From assembly GCA_047973435.1 (NCBI GenBank), contig JBKECA010000120.1:1-48711 (forward strand): a stretch of DNA of 48,711 bases, read 5' to 3'. The first letter of the stretch is position 1. Each line of letters begins with the position of its first letter. This document shows positions 9,603 to 19,311 of the stretch, one piece after another. This DNA is from JBKECA01 sp047973435 (GTDB taxonomy: Bacteria > Planctomycetota > Planctomycetia > Planctomycetales > Planctomycetaceae). The position numbers were made by a program, and so were the translations under genes. The notes under the pieces are model-generated. The model searched no databases. It was not told where the DNA came from and was given only the letters and a program-made list of their open reading frames with translations.

Positions 9603-10612
9603 TTACGAGTTGAACAATTCGGCGACGCAGCATCTGAAGAAGATGCCGCGAATGAGTTCGGGGCGTATTGCCATCGACTGTAGTTTGCGTCGTGCCAAGA
9701 GCTTCAATTCGGCTTTGTTCTTCGCTTGATGAGCGGCCAGTTCCTGGTGCTTCAGGTGATTCCAGACCTTCTCGTCGGGATTCCAGGCCGGTGAGTATTT
9801 CGGCAGGTGGAAGACATGAAGTCGGGGCTGACGTGCAATCCAGGCTTTCGTCTTCTTCGATGTATGCGGCGGTGCCTGGTCCATGACAACCACGAGGTGG
9901 CGATTGGGATGGTGACGCAGCATCTGGTCCAGAAACTCGATGACTTCCCGCGAAGCAATCCGTTTGTCCAGCAGTCGGAAAAGCAACTGCCCGCGATTGC
10001 TGATCGCGGATGTGGCCGCAACGCCAGCCCGCTTTCCCGTGACGTTCACCTTCGGCGTTCGACCGCGCGGTGCCCACGTTGTCCCCAGGAACGCGGTCAG
10101 CGAGATATTCGATTCGTCCTGAAAATACAGGATTGCACGGTGTTTTCTGACCGCTCTCCGGATTTGTGGCACTTCGTATCGCATCCATTTTTTCTCGCGG
10201 CCTCGTCGATTTCATAGTATTCCCGCTCCGGCTTTTGATACGTCAAACCTGCGTCACGGAGTCGTCGCCAAATCGTGTTCTTCGAAAGTTGAATCCGAAA
10301 TTCGTCGCGAATGACCCGACGCAGGCGACTCACCGTCCAAAGGTCCGTCTCGAAGCCAAACGCAATTGCCCCGTTCAAAACAATTGAAGAGAGTTTCTCC
10401 ACGGTCAACTCCTAGAGCTTTCGAGGTCGACCACTTCCCGCTTTCCGATGAAGAGTTGCACAACCGCAGTCAACATATTTCGAAACCCAGCGTGACACAG
10501 TTTTCCTGTCAACGCCATACGCCGCAGCAACCGTTGAAATACCGATGCCGTCCATCGCGGCCTGCGCTGCACGCTCACGAACCATTGCCGTCAGATGCGT
10601 TCCATCGCTCAT
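9603..10612 (-). pseudogene. IS630 transposase, two-frame, with an in-frame stop
   Basis: Three parts. Residues 1-66 (10612-10412) hold a helix-turn-helix, ISTVAAAYGVDRKTVSRWVS. An in-frame TAG at 10412-10414 follows RKL; the frame then continues with ELTVEKLSSIVLNGAIAFG and RDEFRIQLSKNTIWRRLRDA. At 10187-10193 a run A AAA AAT precedes a -1 shift into the catalytic frame, which resumes WMRYEVPQIRRAV and ends at 9603. Catalytic residues are visible as YFQDES, VVMDQAPPH and SPAWNPDEKVWN. Many IS630 relatives use programmed -1 frameshifting, so the shift may be functional; the TAG suggests decay or a sequence error. Confidence 0.8.
10187..10193 (-). other. Candidate programmed -1 frameshift site (A AAA AAT) in IS630
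   Basis: On the minus strand the upstream frame reads AGA AAA AAT and the catalytic frame continues TGG ATG CGA, one base back. The heptamer A AAA AAT fits the X XXY YYZ slippery pattern and lies where the frames overlap. No downstream pseudoknot was worked out by eye. Confidence 0.6.
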
Positions 10613-10848
10613 GCCCGAAAAGAATCACGCCCAGCAATTCCTCAACAATCTCAATGGGACATTTTTTATGGGACGGTCCATACCGCGCGTTGTCGACAAG
10701 GCACGTCACCAGCAAGCCGTTCATCATCCAGACGGCGATGCACATGGTGAACGCCAGCGTGTTCATCGCCAGAATCCACCAGACGTACCGGTCGACAGTC
10801 GGTGCTTTCTTCGCGATGTCGGTCATGATGACGGAAGCCCTCGTCGCT

Positions 10849-11529
10849 CTACTTGTGACCGTACCAGCGGACCACCTGTGTCTTCCGCCAGAGGTAGGGG
10901 TTCGGCACCACCAGCAGGTGGACCAGCCGCGTGAACGGGAAGAAGCCGATCGTCAGAAACGCCAGCACGATGTGCAGCTTCACCAGATGCGGCATCGCCG
11001 TGACGTAGCTGACGTCCGGACTGAGCGTGAAGATCGACCACAGGTACGGGGACAGATTCGTCGCGAACCACGACGAGCCCCAGGGATAGAACAGCGCGAC
11101 CAGCACACCGCTGGCCACCTGCACGAACAGCATGGCGAACAGAATCCAGTCATTCAGCGAAGTGACCTTGCGGATGCGAACCGTCGCTGCGCGCCGAGAG
11201 ATGATCCCTACCAGTCCGATCAGCGTCAGCAGCCCGCAGGCCAGCGCGGAGACCTCCAACACGTACAACCGCAGCGGATGGCTGTTCCAGACGAGAATCG
11301 ACCGCGGGGTCAGAAACGCGATCAGGTGGCCGACCGTCACCGCCAGAATGCCGTAATGGAACGGCACCACTGCCCAGAAGTGCTGGTTGTTCTCGAGGAA
11401 CTGGCTGGACAGGCTCGAATACGAAAACGACTGTGCCCGATAACGATAGATCGTCATCAGGAAGAAGGTGAACAGGCAGACGTACGGCAGCGCCACGAAC
11501 AGGAATTGATCGACGGGGCGAACGGGCAT
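10849..11529 (-). CDS. narI: Respiratory nitrate reductase gamma subunit NarI, diheme cytochrome b
   Basis: 226 residues from the ATG at 11529, which overlaps the narJ stop as TAATG; the longer open frame upstream lies inside narJ. Five hydrophobic helices are evident. Candidate heme b ligands are H58 and H68 (PFHYGILAVTVGHL) and H186 and H204 (KLHIVLAF and RLVHLLVVP), the same arrangement as in E. coli NarI. NarI oxidises quinol at the outer face of the membrane and feeds NarH. Length is normal. The conserved tail NPYLWRKTQVVRWYG is intact. Confidence 0.95.
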   Translation of the reverse strand: MPVRPVDQFLFVALPYVCLFTFFLMTIYRYRAQSFSYSSLSSQFLENNQHFWAVVPFHYGILAVTVGHLIAFLTPRSILVWNSHPLRLYVLEVSALACGLLTLIGLVGIISRRAATVRIRKVTSLNDWILFAMLFVQVASGVLVALFYPWGSSWFATNLSPYLWSIFTLSPDVSYVTAMPHLVKLHIVLAFLTIGFFPFTRLVHLLVVPNPYLWRKTQVVRWYGHK

Positions 11530-12251
11530 TAGCGCACCTCCTCCGGTTGTGAATGGCTCGTCGCCAGTTGCACCAGCGGCTCCGAACGTTCGTGCCCGGC
11601 GTCGTCTCCGGCGCAGTGGCAGCCTCCGCAATCGAAGTGCACATCGGCCGCCGGATAGGCATGGAGGAGATCGACCCCCTCGGGAATGCCGCGGCCATCT
11701 TCGCGACGCGGATCGGAACCATCGGGAAGCGGGCGTCCTTCACCCCACACCGACTGCAGGACCGCGACCAGGGCATTGACGACCCCGCGATACGGGCTGT
11801 CGCTCTTGTTCAGCGACTGCTGCATCTTCAAGACCGCGGGTTGCACGCAGGCTGTGACAAACCGGCTCGCTTCCTCGTCCGGCATGGCGCCGATCAGGGG
11901 CAGGACATGCGTGAGGTGGTCTGGCAGTTCACACGACTCACTCAGGCCATACCGCCGGAGTTCCTCCCGCAGTCGGACCAGTAACAAGCCGCGATCGTAC
12001 TCCTCTCCAAACAGATGCCACCCGATCTCCAAAGCACAGGCGGGATTGACATCGAACGTGGCGGTGTAGGCTTCCTCCAGTTCCCAGGGCTGCCGCTGTT
12101 CGAGGTACTTCCCGAACCGGGAAATCTCCACCGCCGCCTCCGGCAACTCCGATTGCAGGATGATGTACAGCAGCTCACACGCCTCAAGCGTCTCCTCGAC
12201 GGGATAGCTCAATAGCTGGCTGAAGGTTTGTAATGTGCGTGGTCCGGACAT
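11529..12251 (-). CDS. narJ: Nitrate reductase assembly chaperone NarJ, with Cys-rich C-terminal tail
   Basis: 240 residues of the NarJ/TorD family, a cytoplasmic chaperone that holds NarGH until the molybdenum cofactor is inserted and the complex docks on NarI. Family stretches include LLSYPVEETLEACE, WELEEAYTATFDVNPACALE and HLFGEEYDRG. The C-terminus is unusual: after VDLLHAYPAAD it carries FDCGGCHCAGDDAGH, three cysteines within a CxxCHC pattern. It contains a CxxCH string, but the protein is cytoplasmic, so heme c attachment is not expected and a metal site is more plausible. It starts 2 bp after narH and overlaps narI by one base. Confidence 0.92.
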   Translation of the reverse strand: MSGPRTLQTFSQLLSYPVEETLEACELLYIILQSELPEAAVEISRFGKYLEQRQPWELEEAYTATFDVNPACALEIGWHLFGEEYDRGLLLVRLREELRRYGLSESCELPDHLTHVLPLIGAMPDEEASRFVTACVQPAVLKMQQSLNKSDSPYRGVVNALVAVLQSVWGEGRPLPDGSDPRREDGRGIPEGVDLLHAYPAADVHFDCGGCHCAGDDAGHERSEPLVQLATSHSQPEEVR

Positions 12252-12253
12252 GA

Positions 12254-13747
<1,494 letters not shown>

Positions 13748-14031
13748 GGGATCAATTCCGGCGCTGAGTGGACATGGCGTTGAGGGGAGTCGGGTTTTCA
13801 ACACATTCATTCGTTACGCGCAATGCCTGCTCGCAATCATTCATTGGACCGTCGGTCTGAATGCGGGAACCCCGAATCCAGAATCTCGACATCCGAAATC
13901 GGGCGGAACCATGTTCACCACATTTCGGACAGTTCGCGGTGCTGCGTGCAATTCTCGTGAGCGTTGGTCCGCGTGAATTCGTGTTTCGAGATTCGCATTG
14001 GACAGCACGCCCCAAAATCGCGCCTGGTCAT
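13748..14031. other. 284-bp narG-narH spacer with a 9-bp inverted repeat
   Basis: This spacer is out of place in a cluster whose other gene pairs overlap or nearly touch. No convincing gene is seen. GAATCTCGA at 13881-13889 and TCGAGATTC at 13986-13994 form an inverted pair around a 96-bp centre. Nearby text such as CCCGAATCCAGAATC and GTGAATTCGTGTTTCGAG looks like the short intergenic repeats seen in planctomycete genomes, but that is an impression. It may be an inserted repeat or carry an internal promoter or processing site. Confidence 0.5.
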
Positions 14032-17000
14032 TCAGTACACCACTCGTGGGCACTTCCTGACCAGCAGATGCGTGTCGCGGTTACACCCAACCGGACCCCA
14101 GTAATTGAAGTGATATGTGAACTGCCCGTAACCTCCGATCATCAGGTTGGGCTTCAGTCGCGTCCGGGTGAGGCTGTTGTGCCCGCCCGAACGGCGGTTC
14201 TTCCGCAACGGCGAGAGCGGGATGCCAATCGTCCGTTCCGGAGAGTGGTACTGCATGCAAATTCCGCGCGGGATGCGGGCGCTCACCACGGCCGTCGTCA
14301 CCACGACGCCGTGATCGTTGAATATCTCGACCCAGTCGTTGTCGGCGATCCCGATGTCCGCCGCGTCCTGGTCGTTCAGCCACAGCGGGTACGTTCCTCG
14401 CGACAGCGTGGTCATCCGCTGGTTGTCGCCGTAGGTCGAGTGGATGTGCCACTTGCCATGCGGCGTCAAGTAGTTGAGCATCAACGTCGGACCGACTTCG
14501 GGGCCGGTCTCGCTGAACCGCAGGTCGGCGTACTCCATCGGCAGCGGCCGCGGCTTGTACGTCGGGAGGTGTTCGCCGAAGTCGATGTAGATCGGATGGT
14601 CGAGATACAGCGACTGCCGGCCGGTGAGTGTCCGCCAGGGAACCATCGTCTCCACGTTATACGTGTAAGGCGAGTAGGACCGCCCGTTTTCGATCAGTCC
14701 CGACCACATCGGGCTGTTGATAAACCGCCGCGGCTGGCTCTGAATGTCGGCGTACGACGTCATGAAGCCGCGATTCTTTTCCGCCAGATGCACCAGCGGC
14801 ACTCCGGTCTTCCGTTCCATCGTCTGATAGGAACGATAAGCCAGTTCGCCGTTGGTGACCGTGGCGAAATGCAGAATCACGTCGCAGACGTCGACGTCCC
14901 GGTCCAGCGATGGATAGGTCTTGCCGTCCCAGGTCTCCGTACGGTGCGTCCGCAGGTAGGCGTCGTATTCCTCCTGAATGCCGTAGCTCGTTCCGTGCGC
15001 CCCCAAACCGTTCTGCCGCACGAGCGGTCCGTAGGAGATGAATTGCTTGTGGACGTTCCGATAGTCGCGCGAGACCACGCGGAAGCTCGGCATCGTCTTT
15101 CCCGGAATCGCGGGACATTCCCCAGTGATCCACTGCTTCAAGTCTGGTTGGGCCACCTCCGCGGGCGAATCGTGCGACAGCGGCGAGGCGACCAGGTCTT
15201 CAACCGGTTCAGGGAAGTGCGGCGCCGCCAGTTCCGAAAACTTCTTGGCCACTGCCTTGAAGATCGCCCAGTCGCTCCTCGACTCCCAGCACGGCGGCAC
15301 CGCCTGCGACAGCGGGTGAATAAAGCTGTGCATGTCGGTCGAATTGAGGTCCGCCTTCTCGTACCACGTGGCGGCTGGCAGCACGATGTCCGAATACAAG
15401 GCGGACGAATCCATGCGGAAGTTTAGATCGACCACCAAGTCCATCTTTCCGCGGGGCGCGTGCTCATGCCACTTAACCTCCTTCACCGAGTCCTGCGCAA
15501 GATCCTGCCCGAGGGCGTTGTCGTGCGTTCCGAGGTAATGCCGCAGGAAATACTCGTGCCCTTTGGCACTCGCCATCAGGGCGTTGCCGCGCCAAATGAA
15601 CCAGACTCGCGGCCAGTTCTCTTCGGCGTCGGGATCCTCCACGGAGAACTGCATCTCCTTCGACTGCAGACGCTGAGCGACCCAGGCGGCGACCTCGTCC
15701 GGGGTCTTTGCGCCGGCGGCGCGGGCCTCGCGGGCGACCTGCAGCGGATTCTCGGGAAACTGCGGATAGAACGGCAGCCACCCCTGACGCACCGCGCGGA
15801 CCTGCATGTCCATCGTATGCCCATGTGCCGTCGTCGGTCGATCTCCGGACTTCGGCAGCGCGTGGTACTCGGTGAATTCCTTTTCGTACCGCCACTGGTC
15901 GGTGTGAACGTAGTGCCAACTTGGGGCGTTCTGCAGCCGGGAGGGCCCGAACCAGTCCTTCGCCAGGGCGATCGACGACCACGACTCCGCCGGTGCCAGT
16001 TTCTCCTGACCCACATAGTGCGCCAAACCGCCGCCATTGACTCCGACGCACCCGCAGAAGATGAGCGCGTGAATTCCCGCCCGGTACATCAGGTTGGCGT
16101 GATACCAGTGATTAATACCCGCTCCGATCAAGATGGTGCATTTCCCCTGTGTGTGCTCGGCCGTCGTGGCCCACTCGCGAGCGAAGCGGATCAACACGTC
16201 ACGACCGATGCCGGTGTACTTTTCACTCCAGGCGGGAGTGTAGAGGGCATCTTCATCGTCGTAGCTCAGCGGATAATCGCCGTCGAGTCCGCGTTCGACG
16301 CCGTATTGCGCCATCAGCAGGTCATAGACGGTCGTCACCCGCGTTTCCTGGCCGTCCGCCGTTCGCAATATGCGGATCGGCACGCCCCGATGCAGCGTCC
16401 GTCCGCCACCGAAATCGTCTAGCGCGACCTGCACCACCTCGTCCGACTGCGGCAGGAACGACAATTGCGGATCGATCTCACTGCCGTCGACGCCGTCCTT
16501 CAGCAACAGGTTCCACTTCCCCGCCGTCTTTCCCCATCGAAAGCCGGAGCTTCCCATCGGCATCTTGGGGCTGTTTGTAGACGCATCCCACATCAGAAAC
16601 TTCCACTCGCCATGCTCCTCGCCGGCATACTTCGCCAGCCGACCGGCCCGCAACAACTGTCCCGGACGATCGATGCCGTCCTCTCCCGTCACGACCTCCA
16701 CCAGGTACGGCGCATCGGAATACTTTTTGGCGTAGTCGATGAAGTACGGCGTTTGCTTTTGGTGGTGGAATTCCGTCAGCAGCACATGATTGACCGCCAT
16801 CCACCACGCGCCGTCCTGGCCGGCATTGACTGCGACCCATTCATCAGCGTACTTGGCCACCATGTTGAAGTCGGGCGAGAAGACCCACAGCTTCGTGCCG
16901 TTGTGTCGCCCTTCCGCGAGGAAGTGGCAGTCCGGCGTGCGGGTCATGCCGATGTTCGCCCCCATCGAGACGAGCATCTTGGCGTGATACCAGTCGGCGC

Positions 17001-17691
17001 TCTCTTGCACGTCGGTCTGTTCGCCCCAGGTTTCGGGAGAAGCACTCGGCAGGTCGCAGTACCAGTCGTAAAACGACAGGGAGATGCCGCCGACGAGCTG
17101 CATCAGCCGCGCGCCAGCAGCGTAGCTGACCATCGACATTGCGGGGATCGGGGAGAAACCGGCGATGCGGTCGGGGCCGTGCTTCTTGATCGTCTGCACC
17201 ATTGACGCGGCGATGATCTCCATTGCGGTCGCCCAGTCGGTGCGTCGCAACCCCCCCTTGCCGCGCGCCTGCTGCCAGCGACGCCGGGCTTCAGGGTTCT
17301 CCACCAGACTCTTCCAGGCTTCGACCGGGTCGGCATGATCGGCGCGGGCTTGCCGCCACAGGTCCAAAAGCGCCCCGCGAATGTAGGGATACTTCACCCG
17401 CAGCGGGCTGTAGAGATACCAACTGAACGAGATGCCCCGCTGACATCCCCTCGGCTCATACGGCGGCAACCCCGCTTCCAGCCGTGGATAGTCGAGCCCC
17501 TGCATCTCCCAGGTGACGATGCCGTCCTTGACATGGATGTTCCAGGTGCAGCCGCCAGTGCAGTTCACGCCGTGCGTGCTGCGGACGACTTTGTCGTGCT
17601 GCCAGCGGTTGCGGTAGAACTCCTCCCACTGACGACCCTGAGGATTCACCTCGTCGCGAATCCAGGCGATGGCGTCCCGAAGCAAGCTCAT
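14032..17691 (-). CDS. narG: Respiratory nitrate reductase alpha subunit NarG, molybdenum catalytic subunit
   Basis: 1,219 residues, close to the 1,247 of E. coli NarG. The [4Fe-4S] ligand set is H40, C44, C48 and C83 (HGVNCTGGC ... RGCQRG), and the molybdenum Asp lies in SFYDWYCDLPSASP at about residue 213. Other conserved stretches are GFSPIPAMSMVSYAAGAR, LIFCGCVGVNGGG, DIVLPAATWYEKADLNSTDM and MIGGYGQFTYHFNYWG near the end. There is no twin-arginine signal, so the active site should face the cytoplasm, as in nitrate-reducing NarG; homologous cytoplasmic nitrite oxidoreductases exist and only phylogeny would separate them. It overlaps the upstream cytochrome gene by 4 bp. Confidence 0.95.
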   Translation of the reverse strand: MSLLRDAIAWIRDEVNPQGRQWEEFYRNRWQHDKVVRSTHGVNCTGGCTWNIHVKDGIVTWEMQGLDYPRLEAGLPPYEPRGCQRGISFSWYLYSPLRVKYPYIRGALLDLWRQARADHADPVEAWKSLVENPEARRRWQQARGKGGLRRTDWATAMEIIAASMVQTIKKHGPDRIAGFSPIPAMSMVSYAAGARLMQLVGGISLSFYDWYCDLPSASPETWGEQTDVQESADWYHAKMLVSMGANIGMTRTPDCHFLAEGRHNGTKLWVFSPDFNMVAKYADEWVAVNAGQDGAWWMAVNHVLLTEFHHQKQTPYFIDYAKKYSDAPYLVEVVTGEDGIDRPGQLLRAGRLAKYAGEEHGEWKFLMWDASTNSPKMPMGSSGFRWGKTAGKWNLLLKDGVDGSEIDPQLSFLPQSDEVVQVALDDFGGGRTLHRGVPIRILRTADGQETRVTTVYDLLMAQYGVERGLDGDYPLSYDDEDALYTPAWSEKYTGIGRDVLIRFAREWATTAEHTQGKCTILIGAGINHWYHANLMYRAGIHALIFCGCVGVNGGGLAHYVGQEKLAPAESWSSIALAKDWFGPSRLQNAPSWHYVHTDQWRYEKEFTEYHALPKSGDRPTTAHGHTMDMQVRAVRQGWLPFYPQFPENPLQVAREARAAGAKTPDEVAAWVAQRLQSKEMQFSVEDPDAEENWPRVWFIWRGNALMASAKGHEYFLRHYLGTHDNALGQDLAQDSVKEVKWHEHAPRGKMDLVVDLNFRMDSSALYSDIVLPAATWYEKADLNSTDMHSFIHPLSQAVPPCWESRSDWAIFKAVAKKFSELAAPHFPEPVEDLVASPLSHDSPAEVAQPDLKQWITGECPAIPGKTMPSFRVVSRDYRNVHKQFISYGPLVRQNGLGAHGTSYGIQEEYDAYLRTHRTETWDGKTYPSLDRDVDVCDVILHFATVTNGELAYRSYQTMERKTGVPLVHLAEKNRGFMTSYADIQSQPRRFINSPMWSGLIENGRSYSPYTYNVETMVPWRTLTGRQSLYLDHPIYIDFGEHLPTYKPRPLPMEYADLRFSETGPEVGPTLMLNYLTPHGKWHIHSTYGDNQRMTTLSRGTYPLWLNDQDAADIGIADNDWVEIFNDHGVVVTTAVVSARIPRGICMQYHSPERTIGIPLSPLRKNRRSGGHNSLTRTRLKPNLMIGGYGQFTYHFNYWGPVGCNRDTHLLVRKCPRVVY

Positions 17692-18629
17692 GCGTCACCT
17701 CGCGCGGCACTCGCCTGCGGCGGATGGGATTCCGCCGCTGACGTCGTGTCGGAATGATGAGATTGATGAAAGTGAGTGTGGACCGCTTCAACGCCCGCCT
17801 GCACCAGCGGTCGGCGAACGGCTCGGAACCGCGTCCCCCACAGCGAGTCGAACAGGAAGATCACGCCTCCGGCCAAACCGAGGCCCATCAGCAGGAACGC
17901 GACTCGCCCCTGAGACCGCGACGCTTCGCTCTTCGCCGCCGAGTTCTCGAAGTAGGCCGTCAGCGCGTGAATCTCACTCGCGTCGAGCGGATGGTTTCGG
18001 AAGATGGGCTGCATCGTCTCAGTGGCGGGCGCGGAGAGCCACGCCGCCACAGCCGTACGTCCCTTGAGACGTTCGTAGACTCGCGTCAGGTCCGGACCAA
18101 GCCGTCCGCCTCCGAGGGCCGTGATGTCGTACATGGTGTGACAACCGTTGCACGCCGCGCCGCCGTTCTTAAGCGGAGTCAGTCCGACAAACAACTCGCG
18201 CCCCGCCTGACGGTCCTGTTCCGTAAAGGGATCGGCGGAGATCTTAAGCCCTTTAAACTGTGATTCGGGAAGTTTCGACTCCTCCTCAATCAGCTTCAGG
18301 ATCTGTTCGGCTCGATACCGGTTCATGCCGGGGCCGACCGGCATCACCACGCCGCGCGACTCTTCGACCAGTTTCCGCGCGTAGGCATCACCACCATCGA
18401 CCACTTGCTTGGGATTGACCATGAAGTTGATGAGCCACTCCGTGTCCTTGCGCTCCGTCACATTCTTCAAGTCGGGCCCAGTGAGTCGCCCGCCGCCGAT
18501 CGTGTGGCAGTTGACACAGTTCTGCCGGAAGTAGTCGGGCGTGTCCTGTGCGTGCAGGTCGGTGCCGGCCCCTCCCAGAAGTCCCACCACGCCCGCCACG
18601 AACAGAAGCCACCGCTTCAGCCAAGACAT
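17688..18629 (-). CDS. narC: Membrane-anchored diheme cytochrome c of the nar operon (NarC-like)
   Basis: 313 residues from the ATG at 18629 (MSWLKRWLLFVAGVV); an in-frame ATG at 18686 adds 19 residues and cannot be excluded. A signal or anchor helix at about 5-22 is followed by heme sites CVNCH (38) and CNGCH (160), each in a cytochrome c fold. A transmembrane helix lies at about 243-262, before a His-rich tail (HTHFHQSHHSD). First gene of the cluster, overlapping narG by 4 bp. The order cytochrome c-GHJI-K recalls Thermus narCGHJIK, where diheme NarC is needed for the nitrate reductase, and also the nxr clusters of Nitrobacter. The symbol is by context. Confidence 0.85.
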   Translation of the reverse strand: MSWLKRWLLFVAGVVGLLGGAGTDLHAQDTPDYFRQNCVNCHTIGGGRLTGPDLKNVTERKDTEWLINFMVNPKQVVDGGDAYARKLVEESRGVVMPVGPGMNRYRAEQILKLIEEESKLPESQFKGLKISADPFTEQDRQAGRELFVGLTPLKNGGAACNGCHTMYDITALGGGRLGPDLTRVYERLKGRTAVAAWLSAPATETMQPIFRNHPLDASEIHALTAYFENSAAKSEASRSQGRVAFLLMGLGLAGGVIFLFDSLWGTRFRAVRRPLVQAGVEAVHTHFHQSHHSDTTSAAESHPPQASAARGDA

Positions 18630-19067
18630 GCGGCGCGCGCCGCCTCGTGTGTTCGAGCCCAGAGCGGCGAATGAGAACTGAATCATCCCGATCGCACCTT
18701 GAGATTGCCGTCGCTGTGAGCGAAACCCGACGCACTGCGGTCACTGACAATCGCAACCGCCAGACTCTTATCACATCCCATGTCGTCATCGTGGATGGCC
18801 CTCAAAATCCCACATTCACGACGCCATGCGTGTGGTTTATCGAGTCCCAAATCCAAAAACAAGACAAACGGATGACTTTATCACGTTATCTGTGACGCAC
18901 AACCGATCGGAACGTGCGTGCGGCGCAGTTTGCCAACGCACACACGCCTGCGAAGCGGTCACATTCCGGTCAGAACTGCCTGAAATTGCGAGTCGACGCA
19001 CACCCGCAGGCTCCGCTTTACCCGCTCAAACGAGATGGTGTGATGACTGAGGTGTTCGAGTGACTCA

Positions 19068-19088
19068 CTACCGCCTGGAAGGCGGTAG
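19068..19088. repeat. Perfect 9-bp hairpin, CTACCGCCT-GGA-AGGCGGTAG
   Basis: Nine perfectly paired bases with a three-base loop, followed by CTTCGTGG. There is no T run on either side, so an intrinsic terminator is unlikely. The motif resembles short hairpins found repeatedly in bacterial genomes and at IS200/IS605 ends. A one-copy observation here. Confidence 0.55.
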
Positions 19089-19223
19089 CTTCGTGGCGTG
19101 GACTACGGCCTGTATTCCTGACGGTCATGCCTCAAAACGATCACAACGTTTCCTGAATCTCAACCATGACGACGCGCAGGGAAGATCAGCCGCAACGACA
19201 CGAAACCGAAACACCTGCAGGAT

Positions 19224-19248
19224 TCGCCTGAAGGCGAGGGCTTCGCCC
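19224..19248. repeat. Alternative hairpins downstream of lpdA
   Basis: TCGCCTGAAGGCGA (19224-19237) is a perfect palindrome, and GGGCTTCGCCC (19238-19248) forms a second hairpin next to it. GGCGA at 19233-19237 can pair instead with TCGCC at 19243-19247, so the two structures compete. They lie about 65-90 bp beyond the lpdA stop and could form its transcript end, although no T tract follows. Confidence 0.45.
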
Positions 19249-19311
19249 CCATCGAGAGACAGTGATCCAGACCGCCCGACACTCTCGTCGGACGGCCTCC
19301 AGCGAACCGTT

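Larger units (their letters stand above)
9577..10680 (-). mobile_element. IS630-family insertion sequence, about 1.1 kb, with TA target duplication
   Basis: Inverted ends are visible. The left end reads TATGGCTCGTTCG followed by A7 and TGTCCCATT; the right end, read inward on the other strand, is TATGGACCGTCCCAT, A6, TGTCCCATT, giving about 30 bp of imperfect repeat. TA dinucleotides flank it at 9575-9576 and 10681-10682, the standard IS630 target duplication. One transposase gene on the minus strand fills the interior, in the same direction as the nar and act genes. It interrupts the narK-like remnant. Confidence 0.88.
9508..10826 (-). pseudogene. narK: NarK-like nitrate transporter remnant split by IS630
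   Basis: The N-terminal piece (10826 to about 10683) starts MTDIAKKAPTVDRYVWWILA and continues through a hydrophobic helix to WMMNGLLVTCLVDNARY, like the first helix of major-facilitator nitrate/nitrite transporters. The C-terminal piece (9574-9508) reads YASCLIVNWWYYSRRNAEIK plus a final C and stop, like the last helix and tail of the same family. Removing the IS630 and one copy of its TA joins them in frame into 70 codons, so ten or more helices were already lost before the insertion. It sits 22 bp after narI and 18 bp before actA, the usual narK place. A genuine two-helix small protein is the alternative reading. Confidence 0.65.
18630..19311. promoter_or_regulatory. Region upstream of the nar-act cluster and downstream of lpdA
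   Basis: This 682-bp gap must hold the main promoter of the nar-act cluster, reading leftwards. I found no clear FNR/DNR-type TTGAT-N4-ATCAA box. TCACGTTATCTGTGA near 18882 is a weak dyad. Two hairpin groups lie at 19068-19088 and 19224-19248. No protein-coding frame looks real. Confidence 0.4.

Noticed and set aside
9577..10680. The 86-bp repeats as non-autonomous derivatives of the resident IS630
   Set aside because: The IS630 ends (TATGG...TGTCCCATT) share only the terminal TAT with the repeat ends (TATACTGCCCGCGG); the interiors differ.
11560..11620. NarJ as a cytochrome c because of its CGGCH string
   Set aside because: NarJ has no export signal and belongs to a cytoplasmic chaperone family; heme c is attached only outside the cytoplasm.
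13861..15426. Long plus-strand frame opposite narG and narH
   Set aside because: It is a GC-rich antisense shadow; the minus strand carries clearly conserved NarG and NarH motifs throughout.
14032..17691. Periplasmic Nitrospira/anammox-type nitrite oxidoreductase
   Set aside because: NarG lacks a twin-arginine signal, and a canonical cytoplasmic-type NarH and diheme-b NarI are present. A cytoplasmic Nitrobacter-type enzyme is not excluded.
18630..19311. FNR/DNR operator for the nar operon
   Set aside because: I could not find a credible TTGAT-N4-ATCAA type box; TCACGTTATCTGTGA has half-sites in the wrong order for CRP/FNR proteins.
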